Under the pieces are notes generated by a model that saw only the letters and a program-made list of their open reading frames with translations, ran no database searches and was not told the origin of the DNA. Positions 24,682 through 32,849 of a DNA stretch of 64,000 bases are shown one piece after another; within the stretch, counting starts at the first letter, position 1, and every line of letters begins with the position of its first letter. Origin of the DNA: Spirosoma foliorum (GTDB lineage Bacteria; Bacteroidota; Bacteroidia; Cytophagales; Spirosomataceae); NCBI RefSeq assembly GCF_014117325.1, contig NZ_CP059732.1, positions 5,841,001 to 5,905,000 on the forward strand, read 5' to 3'. The translations under genes and the position numbers were made by a program.

Positions 24682-24764
24682 TTTTTTTGACAGGATTTAC
24701 AGGATAAAACAGGATTGGTAGTCAATAGAAATCCTGTTTTATCCTGTAAATCCTGTCGAAAAAA
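24682..24764. repeat. Long intergenic hairpin, ACAGGAT-word type (copy 2)
   Basis: Arms 24682-24716 and 24730-24764 match at 34 of 35 positions with a 13-nt loop. The words match the copy at 4838 except for one base per arm, and the single mispair (T against G next to GACAGG) lies at the same place. It begins 2 bp after the phosphoesterase stop codon and ends 5 bp before the convergent LytTR gene, with T-runs outward on both strands. Confidence 0.95.
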
Positions 24765-24769
24765 GTCAT

Positions 24770-25573
24770 CTACGCAATCTTACCCGAGTTGACATAAAAA
24801 TCAGATAGTAAAGCCAGAAACTCTTCTTTGCGTCGGCGCGACACTTCCACTTCGGCGTTATCGCTTAGCCAGACCTGCCCACCATCGCCTTTCACATATC
24901 GTTTGATGTGCTCCAGATTGACAATATTGGACTGGTGAACCCGGAAGAAATAATAGTTGTCCAGTATCTCTTCATACTCTTTCAATAGCCGGGATACCAC
25001 AATGGGCTTACTACCAGCTAAGTGAAACTTGGTATATGACCCCAGCGATTCGCACTGGATAATGTCCGTCATTTGAACAAAGTGAATGCCTTCGGCTGTA
25101 GGCAGCGCAATGCGTTGGTTCGCGTTTTTGTTCCGTTCATTCAACCGAGCCTGACGGGGTTCATCAATGTAGTCCTTCAGAATCTTTACCTGCTGTGGAT
25201 TGATACCTAACAACTGAGATTTATACTTCCCCACGGCCGCCTGAAGTTCGTCGGGATCAATGGGTTTCAGTAAATAATCAATCGCACTGAATCGAAAGGC
25301 CCGGATGGCATATTCCTGATAGGCTGTTGTAAAAATGACGCCAAAATCCGCCTTTTCGAACGCTGCCAATAAGTCGAAGCCCGTTTTTCCTGGCATTTGA
25401 ATATCCAGAAAAACCAGATCCGGTTTTTCATGCTTAATAAGCTCTATACCCAAATCTACGTTTTTAGCCTCGCCAACCAATTCGACATCAGGGCATAAGA
25501 GTTGCAGCAGGTTTGATAACGCCTGACGAGCGTTGGTCTCGTCGTCGATAATGACAGCACGGAGTTTTTTCAT
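24770..25573 (-). CDS. Response regulator, receiver plus LytTR DNA-binding domain
   Basis: A 267-residue transcription factor. The receiver domain (1-120) has the acidic pair in AVIIDDETNARQ, phosphoacceptor Asp in DLVFLDIQMPGKTGF (about 57), Thr in FTTAYQEYAIRAF and Lys in DYLLKPIDPDEL. The LytTR domain (about 155-262) shows GIHFVQMTDIIQCESLGSYT, RVHQSNIVNLEHIKRYVKGD and the end VSRRRKEEFLALL. Such regulators usually pair with a LytS/YehU-type membrane histidine kinase encoded next door, but none is present here; the upstream gene is DUF1080. The kinase must lie elsewhere. Confidence 0.95.
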   Translation of the reverse strand: MKKLRAVIIDDETNARQALSNLLQLLCPDVELVGEAKNVDLGIELIKHEKPDLVFLDIQMPGKTGFDLLAAFEKADFGVIFTTAYQEYAIRAFRFSAIDYLLKPIDPDELQAAVGKYKSQLLGINPQQVKILKDYIDEPRQARLNERNKNANQRIALPTAEGIHFVQMTDIIQCESLGSYTKFHLAGSKPIVVSRLLKEYEEILDNYYFFRVHQSNIVNLEHIKRYVKGDGGQVWLSDNAEVEVSRRRKEEFLALLSDFYVNSGKIA

Positions 25574-25611
25574 GGGATCAGATTATAAACGTAGAAACCT
25601 ACCGGTAGCCA

Positions 25612-26340
25612 TTATAAGAGCGACCGTAGTTTGATATTTCGGAACCAGACGCTTGTGTTCCAATCCTGCAAACCAATCCGCCCACTGAATTTTCCTTTTC
25701 CGACAGGGGCGTCTTTGAGCTTGCTTCCCGACATACGCTGTTTCCAATCTGCACTCGTCAAATCGTGTTCCTGAACGGTAAAGCCGTTGATAGTAACAAT
25801 CAGCTTATTCTTTTTCAGACTTACGCTTACCTGGTTCCAGCTTCCAAGCGGTTTTGGCTCCTGCATACGAACATCGGCAAGTCCAAATAGATCGCCGGAG
25901 CTGTGCGGGTGGGCCGACTCCTTTTGATAGAGTGCATCGTCTCCTACCTGCACCTCAAGACCTGTATCATAAATCTTTTTGTTCTTAGCCTCTTCCTGCA
26001 CGAAGAGAAAGAATCCGCTATTGGTATACTTTTCGATTTTGAATTCGGCCTTAAACTCAAAATCACCCGAAATAACGGCATCAGTCACTAAATCGCCTGC
26101 GTCGCGAGGGGAGGTCGCTGTTTGAGGAACATCCAGATGCAGTACGCCCTGTTCTACTTTCCAGGTTCCGGGAACATCTTTGCCATTGTAGCGATGCCAG
26201 CCTTTCAGATCGCGCCCATCAAAGAGCAATTTCCAGCCTTCTTTCTTTTCCTGAGCCGACAACGTATTGAGCGGCTGCGCCTGTACAAATGAGCAAGCCA
26301 GATAGGTAACTAAACTAAAAGCTGCAATTTTAGCGAACAT
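25612..26340 (-). CDS. DUF1080 (3-keto-disaccharide hydrolase-type) secreted protein
   Basis: A 242-residue exported protein with a concanavalin-like jelly-roll fold. The signal peptide is MFAKIAAFSLVTYLACSFVQ then AQP. Domain hallmarks are GWKLLFDGRDLKGWHRYN, TWKVEQGVLHLD, FEFKAEFKIEKYTNSGFFLF and GRIGLQDWNTSVWFRNIKLR. Recent work links members to hydrolysis of 3-keto-glycosides, but many are uncharacterised and the exact substrate here is unknown. It has its own promoter (26414-26444). The LytTR gene follows 38 bp downstream on the same strand and may be cotranscribed. Confidence 0.9.
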   Translation of the reverse strand: MFAKIAAFSLVTYLACSFVQAQPLNTLSAQEKKEGWKLLFDGRDLKGWHRYNGKDVPGTWKVEQGVLHLDVPQTATSPRDAGDLVTDAVISGDFEFKAEFKIEKYTNSGFFLFVQEEAKNKKIYDTGLEVQVGDDALYQKESAHPHSSGDLFGLADVRMQEPKPLGSWNQVSVSLKKNKLIVTINGFTVQEHDLTSADWKQRMSGSKLKDAPVGKGKFSGRIGLQDWNTSVWFRNIKLRSLL

Positions 26341-26413
26341 CCGTAGTTGAATTTAGAGTACTATAAAACATGAAAACTGCGTAAATCAGACAGTATTCAG
26401 CAAAGCGCTATTC

Positions 26414-26444
26414 CGAACATAGTTACTATGCAGGCATACCACAA
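26414..26444 (-). promoter_or_regulatory. Bacteroidetes-type promoter of the DUF1080 gene
   Basis: On the minus strand, TTG (26444-26442), a 20-nt spacer and TATGTTCG (26421-26414), matching TAnnTTTG at 7 of 8 bases. The start site would be near 26408, about 68 nt before the ATG. Confidence 0.5.
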
Positions 26445-26551
26445 CTACGTAAAAATAATACTCCCCTGAAATGGCTTTTTAATGGCAATTTTTCAACAGC
26501 TAGCCTAAGTGGTTTCTCCTGAATCCGGGATTACAGCAGTCAACAGGGCGC

Positions 26552-26683
26552 TTAGTAACTATTCAAAAAGACCAGCGCAAACAGGATAATTAGGGCAATA
26601 ACAATCAACGCAATCCAGTCGAAGCCCTTTTCCACGAACTTGAAAAAACCTTCAGAAAATGACTTCGCTTTACTTTTCTTCAT
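26552..26683 (-). CDS. 43-residue single-span membrane protein
   Basis: A short gene read directly from the minus strand. It begins MKKSKAKSFSEGFFKFVEKG, followed by a hydrophobic segment FDWIALIVIALIILFALVF and the end LNSY-stop. The basic N-terminus and a 19-residue hydrophobic span predict an inner-membrane miniprotein with cytoplasmic N-terminus. An AAAGGAT sequence lies about 10 nt upstream of the ATG, a plausible ribosome-binding site. It is alone between DUF1080 and the divergent YdjC gene. I do not recognise a family. Confidence 0.6.
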   Translation of the reverse strand: MKKSKAKSFSEGFFKFVEKGFDWIALIVIALIILFALVFLNSY

Positions 26684-26838
26684 GAATCAATTATCCTTTT
26701 CATAGAGCTTACTAAATACTAGTAAAAATGGATCAGCCATCTGAATTAGAGGCAATCAACTGATACCTGGCGGGAAATGGGTAGAAAACGGTAGAATTGG
26801 CTTGATATATGGTTGATTTAAACGTGTCGCTGATTGTT

Positions 26839-27681
26839 ATGAAACGACTTATCTATTTCCTTGCCTTACTCAGTACGAATACTGTTTTTGCTCAATCACC
26901 ACCCCGGCTCATTGTTCGTGGCGACGATATGGGCTATGCTCAGGGAGGGAATGAAGCGCTTGTAAAGTGCTATAAAGAAGGCATTGAAACGTCTATTGAG
27001 GTTCTTGTTCCATCGCCCTGGTTTCCGGAAGCCGTTAGTTTACTGGCCGAAAACTCATCGGTTGACGTAGGGATTCACCTGACACTCAGCAGCGAATGGG
27101 ATAATATCAAATGGCGGCCCGTATCCGACTGCCCTAGCCTGAAGGATGCCGATGGCTATTTTTATCCGATGATTTTCCCTAACAAAAACTACCCCAAGCG
27201 ATCCGTTGTCGAGAATAACTGGCAGTTGGCTGATGTCGAAAAAGAGTTTCGGGCGCAAATCGAGCTGGGATTGAAAAAAATACCCCGTCTTAGCCATATT
27301 TCGGGCCACATGGGCTGCACGAGCATGGGCGACGATGTAAAAGCGTTGGTCAAGAAGCTGGCGAAAGAATACAAACTCGACATTATGCCCAACGAATTAG
27401 GGGTCCTGAATGTAAGTTATGTGGGTGCGCACGCTACTTCGGAGGAGAAAATCGCCAGCTTCACGAAGATGCTCGAAAGCCTGGAATCAGGAAAAACGTA
27501 CCTGTTTGTCGATCACCCCGGCCTCAATACACCCGAACTTCGCGCCATTCATCACATCGGCTACGAGCAGGTCGCCATCGACCGCCAGGGCGTAACCGAT
27601 TGCTGGACAAATCCGAAAGTAAAGGCGTTCATCAAAACAAAGGGCATTCAGCTGATTAGCTATAAAGACCTAATAAAATGA
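26839..27681 (+). CDS. Exported carbohydrate deacetylase, ChbG/YdjC family
   Basis: A 280-residue protein of the YdjC family, whose characterised members remove acetyl groups from chito-oligosaccharides. Metal and catalytic motifs are LIVRGDDMGYAQGGNEAL (Asp-Asp), VDVGIHLTLSSEW (His), ISHGxMG-like text (LSHISGHMGC) and YLFVDHPGL near the C-terminus. ATG 26839 gives a signal peptide (MKRLIYFLALLSTNTVFAQS), so this copy acts in the periplasm or outside, unlike the cytoplasmic E. coli enzyme. The stop codon TGA is the first word of the following octad repeat. Confidence 0.9.
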   Translation: MKRLIYFLALLSTNTVFAQSPPRLIVRGDDMGYAQGGNEALVKCYKEGIETSIEVLVPSPWFPEAVSLLAENSSVDVGIHLTLSSEWDNIKWRPVSDCPSLKDADGYFYPMIFPNKNYPKRSVVENNWQLADVEKEFRAQIELGLKKIPRLSHISGHMGCTSMGDDVKALVKKLAKEYKLDIMPNELGVLNVSYVGAHATSEEKIASFTKMLESLESGKTYLFVDHPGLNTPELRAIHHIGYEQVAIDRQGVTDCWTNPKVKAFIKTKGIQLISYKDLIK

Positions 27682-27760
27682 GTGAATGATAGAATGATTG
27701 AGTGAGTGAATAGCTTCGTATGCCTTTATCAATTCAATCATTCACTCATTCACTCATTCA
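27679..27760. repeat. Intergenic hairpin of 8-nt GAGTGAAT-type words
   Basis: Arms 27679-27704 and 27731-27756 match at 22 of 26 positions. Each is a run of 8-nt words (GAGTGAAT, GATAGAAT, GATTGAGT and their inverse). The first TGA is the stop codon of the YdjC gene, and the right end lies 8 bp before the stop codon of the convergent radical SAM gene. Confidence 0.85.
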
Positions 27761-27768
27761 AAATTACG

Positions 27769-28791
27769 CTACGCCCACACCTTCGTGCCTTCGGTGCAGT
27801 TTCGGCACATTTCTATTTCGGAGCGAGAGCGGAATAAGGTTTCACGAAAGTCCTGATAAGCTGGGCCATGCCAGAGATCGGCGAAGGATTCCGTTTGTAA
27901 ATCCCCGAGTCGATGATGAGCATCTTTGTCGAAGCAACAGGGCACCACCAGTCCATCCCAAGTAATGACGCAGGAGTGCCACATTTTCCAGCAATGATCG
28001 CCGAAACCGTTTTTGATTCGATAGGTCCCGTCCGTTTGGGGTGCATAACGGCTGTATTGATCCATCGTCGGAATCAGATCGGAACCTTGTTCGTAGTCGT
28101 AAATCTGGGCGGTTTTCAACCCCACTTCATCCACGCCTAATTCGCGAGCCAATTTTTTCACTTCGGCAATCTGGTGCTCGTTGGGTTTCACAACCAGAAA
28201 CTGAAAGACAACGTGGGGAGTCCGGGATTTTAGTTCTTTTTTCCAGCGCAGAATATTCTTCGTGCCTTCAAGTACCTTCTCAAGCTTCCCTCCCACCCGA
28301 TACTGTTGATACACTTCTTGGGTTGTGCCATCAATCGAAATAATCAACCGATCCAGGCCAGACTCTACTGTTTTTCGAGCGTTGGCATCGGTGAGGTAAT
28401 GCGCGTTTGTACTTGTGGCCGTATAGATATTACGCTCAGTAGCATAACGAACTAATTCCAGAAATTGGGGATGCAAATAGGGTTCACCCTGAAAGTAAAA
28501 GATCAGATACAATAATGTATCGTGGAGTTCGTCGATCGTTCGCTTGTAAAGATCTTCACCCAACATACCGGTCGGGCGAGTGAATGACCGAAGACCACTT
28601 GGGCATTCAGGGCAACGCAGGTTACAACTCGTGGTTGGTTCGAACGAGATCGACATCGGTAATCCACGTTGCACCGGTCGGCCCGTCTGTTTCCCAACAT
28701 AATAGCTCGACAGCACCTTAAGCGCGTTGGCTATCCGTTTGGGCGTCAGTTTAGAAGCGAAATTAAGGCCGTCGAGTAAGTTGCGATTCAT
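27769..28791 (-). CDS. Radical SAM protein with SPASM domain
   Basis: A 340-residue enzyme. The radical SAM [4Fe-4S] motif is SCNLRCPECPSG (Cys-x3-Cys-x2-Cys, about 56-63), followed by a TIM-barrel core with GEPYLHPQFLELV and STNAHYLTDANA, and LDRLIISIDGTTQEVYQQYR. The C-terminal SPASM region has Cys residues in GFGDHCWKMWHSCVITWDGL, VVPCCFDKD and CRNCTEG, enough for one or more auxiliary clusters. Relatives modify peptides or sugars or act in cofactor assembly. No precursor peptide gene was seen nearby, so the substrate is unknown. The next gene upstream on the same strand ends 29 bp away. Confidence 0.92.
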   Translation of the reverse strand: MNRNLLDGLNFASKLTPKRIANALKVLSSYYVGKQTGRPVQRGLPMSISFEPTTSCNLRCPECPSGLRSFTRPTGMLGEDLYKRTIDELHDTLLYLIFYFQGEPYLHPQFLELVRYATERNIYTATSTNAHYLTDANARKTVESGLDRLIISIDGTTQEVYQQYRVGGKLEKVLEGTKNILRWKKELKSRTPHVVFQFLVVKPNEHQIAEVKKLARELGVDEVGLKTAQIYDYEQGSDLIPTMDQYSRYAPQTDGTYRIKNGFGDHCWKMWHSCVITWDGLVVPCCFDKDAHHRLGDLQTESFADLWHGPAYQDFRETLFRSRSEIEMCRNCTEGTKVWA

Positions 28792-28819
28792 CGTGTAGAT
28801 TTGGCAGATCTATATAGTA

Positions 28820-29962
28820 TTATTTCTGCTTGACCGTAAAAAAGTCTTTTGCATCAATCGTATATAAACCACTTAGCGTCGTAGCGAAAACTTTGTTGTT
28901 AAACGCGACGACACCCGTTATCTGACTAAACTCCAAACCCTCGTTCGTTAATTCCCGAATATTCGAAAACGTTTCAGCACCTTCATCTATCCAGAAAAGC
29001 TGAGATAGACCATAAGCAATTAAACTCCCATTTACCACGGCAAATTTGAAATTATCCAGACCAAGATAGCCTAGTCGTCGCCAGGAGAATCCCCCATCAT
29101 CTGATCGTACCAAGTCGCCATTGTAACAAAGGCCATAAAGATGGCTCTTATAGAAAAAATAAGTATAAGGCGGACTTATAGTAATTGGCACTTTCTGAGT
29201 GCGCCCTGTTTTGGCATCAATAGCATACAAATAAACATTACCTGTTAAAAAAGACTCGTTTGGCGTAATAATGAAATAATCTTTTACAGCTATGCTGCCA
29301 GTAAAACCAACCTGAACAGCAGAGTCAGTACGATAGACATTACTGTAGCCAGTTCGATAAGCGAAGTAGGGGCTTTTCTCCTGCTTATTCATGACCACTG
29401 TCCGCGTAGCTGTATTTACGGTCTGGTTCTGAGGATTGGTAACTGCATACAGTAATGTTTTTGTTGACTCATTGTAGGCGCCAAAGGCAGCTCCGGAAAA
29501 GACACTCACCTGACCATTAGGAATCCCAGTCTCTCTAGGGACATAAATAAAACCTCCTCCGTTATAATCGGAATAATTGTCTGTGGAATCACGCGTACCA
29601 AATACATCTGTAATAGCTATTGAATTTCGCTCGTTCGGCAATCCTGCATACAAGGTATTACTGAGTAATGGCGAATAGAGTGAATTCGAGAAAAAGCCCC
29701 CAAACGATAAAAGTGTTCCACCACCACCACTGCTGTATTGAATAAATGACGTATCGCCCGCATCCATCTGGAAGAACCCAGCTGTATGAGCAACAATCAG
29801 CCGTTTATCGGTAGCGTGTGCACCCAATAGAATTTTATTAATCAGAAAAATATCACTCCTGAGTTTCCAGGTCGGACGTGGTACCACTAGTTCTTCAGTC
29901 TGTTTATGACAGGCTATGGCGAAGATTCCCAGACTGATGAAAATAAGTAAATGAAATTTCAT
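28820..29962 (-). CDS. Lipoprotein with predicted beta-propeller, unknown function
   Basis: A 380-residue lipoprotein, not recognised as a named family. ATG 29962 begins the signal peptide MKFHLLIFISLGIFAIACHK with a clear lipobox Cys. Repeated strands with an Asp-box-like RSDDGGFSWRRLGYLG and short motifs such as FNNKVFATTLSGLYTIDAKD suggest a BNR/propeller fold. The gene lies upstream of the radical SAM gene and may be cotranscribed with it. The low-complexity GGGGT stretch near residue 75 looks like a surface loop. Confidence 0.75.
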   Translation of the reverse strand: MKFHLLIFISLGIFAIACHKQTEELVVPRPTWKLRSDIFLINKILLGAHATDKRLIVAHTAGFFQMDAGDTSFIQYSSGGGGTLLSFGGFFSNSLYSPLLSNTLYAGLPNERNSIAITDVFGTRDSTDNYSDYNGGGFIYVPRETGIPNGQVSVFSGAAFGAYNESTKTLLYAVTNPQNQTVNTATRTVVMNKQEKSPYFAYRTGYSNVYRTDSAVQVGFTGSIAVKDYFIITPNESFLTGNVYLYAIDAKTGRTQKVPITISPPYTYFFYKSHLYGLCYNGDLVRSDDGGFSWRRLGYLGLDNFKFAVVNGSLIAYGLSQLFWIDEGAETFSNIRELTNEGLEFSQITGVVAFNNKVFATTLSGLYTIDAKDFFTVKQK

Positions 29963-30056
29963 AACGGGTAAGATTGGGCGGATATTAAAAGCTATTTTCA
30001 CATCTGATCGTCAGTATCAAAAACAGGGGTTCCAACCTATGCTAGCTTATATATCT

Positions 30057-32030
30057 CTATGTTAGCTTATATATCCGACATCCACCTTCCTCAAAAACTA
30101 CCTCACCCTTTGGCAAATTTGCCATTGTTTTGGGCAGAGTGCCGGTCATACTAGCCGCGAAAACGTATTCGGGGGAATTTTCATGGGTCCAGGCAATGTA
30201 ACTTTCCGCACCAGGGGCTACCAACCAGGTTGTCTCTTTACCTACAATAGTTGGCCAGATACTTTCGGCAAATTCACGCATACGCAGGATGGCAGCAAAC
30301 TGATCGGCATTTTGTCCCCAGGTAAATGGACCGTGCGTCACTTTATCGGGCAGCCGGTCGTCTTCGATCCAGAAAACGTAAAGCTTGCTATATTCTTCGT
30401 TGGCGCCACGCTGTTCGTGCAAATTCCGAACCTCAAATCCCAGGCTAACATAACTGGGCATATCGGTCAGGAATAAGGCGGTAAAATACCGGAACAGGTT
30501 GCCCGTTCGGTAAAACTCATCAAAGCGCGGGTCATCTTTATCAGCCGTGATGACGGTAAAGTTTGGGGCAAACCGTCGCGTTTTCAGGTGCGTATAATAG
30601 TCGGCCAGTTGAGCCTTAAATAAATCAGACCCGACCACCATCGCCTGCAAATCGCCTAGTGTCGAATCAGCTTCGATCGCATCAAGATGGTCGAGTTCGT
30701 TGCCATAACCCATGGTATCGGGTGGTGCCAGAAACGTTTCAGCAAAAAAGCCATAATAAGGTGCTCCGTTAGCCTGAACGTATTTTTTGATCGCCCGCAA
30801 CGGATCATAATAGTCGCCAATCTGCGCCGGAACACCCGCTGGCTGCATCTGCACATGCGCCATATCCCCTCGCATGAAATCGAAGTTGTACATGCGCTGG
30901 CATTCGTGGACTTTACGAGCTATGTATTGCCAGGCGGGCAGGTTCGGCTGGTTAAAATCAAGCTCCCAATTTTGGTTGTTGTCTTTCGATTCGTAGAATC
31001 GATATCGGGCTAGCGGACCAAATACCCGCGACATGGCTTCGGGTTTGTCGAAGGCGTACTCGTACCAAATTTGCCCTGCATCGTCAATGGTGAATGTGGT
31101 GGCATCAATGTGCAGGCCCCGATACGGAGGAGCCATCGTCATCGGTAGTGTTTCGAACCCCTGCTCTACCAGATAACGAATCAACGCTATCCGCCGGCTC
31201 AACCGACCACCATAATCATGCGGGTTACCGAATAAAATACGGAACCGCTGATCATCGGTCAGAATGGCGATATCAGTCGAGAAGAAAACGTCTTTGGGAA
31301 AGGTCAGCGGGGTGCCATCGGCTGCTCCCCGAAACCTCAGAAATTGCCAGATAACATCCTCTACGTACTTATAAACGAAACTGGAATAATCGGCCAGCTC
31401 GGTTGGTTTTCCCGACTTCACATCGCGTTGTACCCACTCAAACAGGCTTGGGCAGGCCAACACCATTTCGGAGAACCGGTCGGTATGCGGAATAACATCC
31501 ATACCTACGGTACGGCCCATCGCGTGAAGCAGGTTCGTAACGACCTTCAGTTGCTTTTCGACCGTGTCGAGTGCGGGCACAAAACTGGCTAACGCCACGT
31601 CGAAAAACTCCGGGTTAATTTGCCAGCTAACCATGCCATACAGGCTCCCCACTACGCCCGGCTCCCAAATAGGCAACAAATGAATACTATCGTGGCTGGC
31701 TGGCAAGGTCAGCACATAATTGATAATATTCCAGAACGACCCAATAGTACGGACGTTTACACCAACCATATTACTCCGCTTGAGCCACGAGCCATCGGAA
31801 TAAATGGCGGCCGGACTGTCAATGGTTTCGGCCGGATTCAACGCCCGACGAAGCGTGTCATTGCCTAATCGTTTATGCAGAATTTCGAGTGTCTGATAAA
31901 CCGAAAAATTCATGGCCGTTTGCGGCAATAAATTCGGAATGAACGACAAACGCCCGGACTGATAGGCATCTGTATACCTACCATTGAATTGACTCCAGTC
32001 GACTTGTAAGTTGGGGATAGAGTTCGGCAT
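30057..32030 (-). CDS. GH13-like alpha-amylase superfamily protein, cytoplasmic
   Basis: A 657-residue protein with glycoside hydrolase family 13 landmarks in order: IHLLPIWEPGVVGSLYGMVS (strand 2-3 region), GRTVGMDVIPHTDRFSE (conserved region I, Asp and His), NFDFMRGDMAHVQ (region II with the candidate nucleophile Asp), PYYGFFAETFLAPP (region III with the acid/base Glu) and YFTALFLTDMPSYVSLGFE (region IV is altered, with Asp in TDMPS). The C-terminal part is a beta-sandwich. ATG 32030 is chosen; there is no signal peptide. Regions are recognisable but divergent, so activity (hydrolase, transferase or none) is not certain. No other starch or glycogen genes are nearby. Confidence 0.75.
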   Translation of the reverse strand: MPNSIPNLQVDWSQFNGRYTDAYQSGRLSFIPNLLPQTAMNFSVYQTLEILHKRLGNDTLRRALNPAETIDSPAAIYSDGSWLKRSNMVGVNVRTIGSFWNIINYVLTLPASHDSIHLLPIWEPGVVGSLYGMVSWQINPEFFDVALASFVPALDTVEKQLKVVTNLLHAMGRTVGMDVIPHTDRFSEMVLACPSLFEWVQRDVKSGKPTELADYSSFVYKYVEDVIWQFLRFRGAADGTPLTFPKDVFFSTDIAILTDDQRFRILFGNPHDYGGRLSRRIALIRYLVEQGFETLPMTMAPPYRGLHIDATTFTIDDAGQIWYEYAFDKPEAMSRVFGPLARYRFYESKDNNQNWELDFNQPNLPAWQYIARKVHECQRMYNFDFMRGDMAHVQMQPAGVPAQIGDYYDPLRAIKKYVQANGAPYYGFFAETFLAPPDTMGYGNELDHLDAIEADSTLGDLQAMVVGSDLFKAQLADYYTHLKTRRFAPNFTVITADKDDPRFDEFYRTGNLFRYFTALFLTDMPSYVSLGFEVRNLHEQRGANEEYSKLYVFWIEDDRLPDKVTHGPFTWGQNADQFAAILRMREFAESIWPTIVGKETTWLVAPGAESYIAWTHENSPEYVFAASMTGTLPKTMANLPKGEVVFEEGGCRIYKLT

Positions 32031-32096
32031 AGGGCAAATGTAAACCAGTTTTCGTAAAACCAAAACGCGCCTTATTCTTCCTTTCGATATAGGCAG

Positions 32097-32672
32097 CTAA
32101 TAGGTTCTGAGCACCTTCAGGCGATGGTTTTTATTGATCCGAATGTGTGGATTGCTAATAAGATGAAAAATTATGCCACTTAGTATCAATGAGCCAACAA
32201 CGGGTAGTGTATTGGCATAAAAGCCCCGGTTATTGACAACATCGGCCAGTAAATAGACACCACCTGCAATTGGAAAGAGAGTACCAGCTGCGGTTACGAA
32301 TGGAATCCGACGATGGAGCATAACCGTTTTTATTTCATTGAATTGGAAGGTTACGGGTTCATCGCGATTCATCACTTCGTTGGCCATCAGAATGCTGAAC
32401 GTGCTATCCGTAACGTCGTAAAGCTCTTCATTATATTTTTCGCCACGAGCTTTAAAATGCAGGTCATCGCCAATAAAATAACGGTATCGGTGGAAGCCAC
32501 CCAGCGTATGATTTACGTCGAGAGCCAGATAGCGGGAAGGGCGAAGCAGAGCGGTATACGAAGGGCCTTTTCGTTGCAGAAGCTGTTCCGTTGTGAGCGT
32601 GTCCTGGGGTTGCGCATAGGCAACAGAAACAATGAACAGAAAAGCCAGAATCAGGTAGGAGCGAATGATCAT
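32097..32672 (-). CDS. Exported membrane-associated protein of unknown function
   Basis: A 191-residue protein with a signal peptide (MIIRSYLILAFLFIVSVAYA then QPQD), a polar middle part and two hydrophobic segments near the C-terminus (PFVTAAGTLFPIAGGVYLLA and LPVVGSLILSGIIFHLI). It ends with a basic tail HIRINKNHRLKVLRTY. No family is recognised. It follows the MuiA-type gene on the minus strand after a terminator hairpin, so it is probably transcribed separately. Confidence 0.7.
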   Translation of the reverse strand: MIIRSYLILAFLFIVSVAYAQPQDTLTTEQLLQRKGPSYTALLRPSRYLALDVNHTLGGFHRYRYFIGDDLHFKARGEKYNEELYDVTDSTFSILMANEVMNRDEPVTFQFNEIKTVMLHRRIPFVTAAGTLFPIAGGVYLLADVVNNRGFYANTLPVVGSLILSGIIFHLISNPHIRINKNHRLKVLRTY

Positions 32673-32682
32673 AGCGTTAACT

Positions 32683-32732
32683 AAACAAATCAGGTGGTTT
32701 TGGTAATAAAGCCAAAACTACCTGATTTGTTT
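32683..32732 (-). terminator. Terminator-like hairpin with 21-bp stem
   Basis: Arms 32683-32703 and 32712-32732 match at 20 of 21 positions around an 8-nt loop. It starts AAACAAATCAGG and ends in TTTGTTT on either strand. It is downstream of the MuiA-type gene and 11 bp upstream of the next gene's start, so it could also act in that gene's leader. Confidence 0.75.
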
Positions 32733-32801
32733 CTTAAAAAGATGTTAAGTTGATTAGAGAGTTAATGAATATACGTGGCGTCGGTTTTGAGAAACCTTCC
32801 T

Positions 32802-32826
32802 GTGCCAGCTGCTTACAGCTGGCACC
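32802..32826. repeat. REP-like single palindrome
   Basis: GTGCCAGCTG and CAGCTGGCAC form a perfect 10-bp stem around CTTA, in the gap downstream of the MuiA-type gene. The type is the same as the paired palindromes at 12007 and 35671, but single. Confidence 0.8.
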
Positions 32827-32849
32827 ACAAAAAATTATTCATTTTTCTT

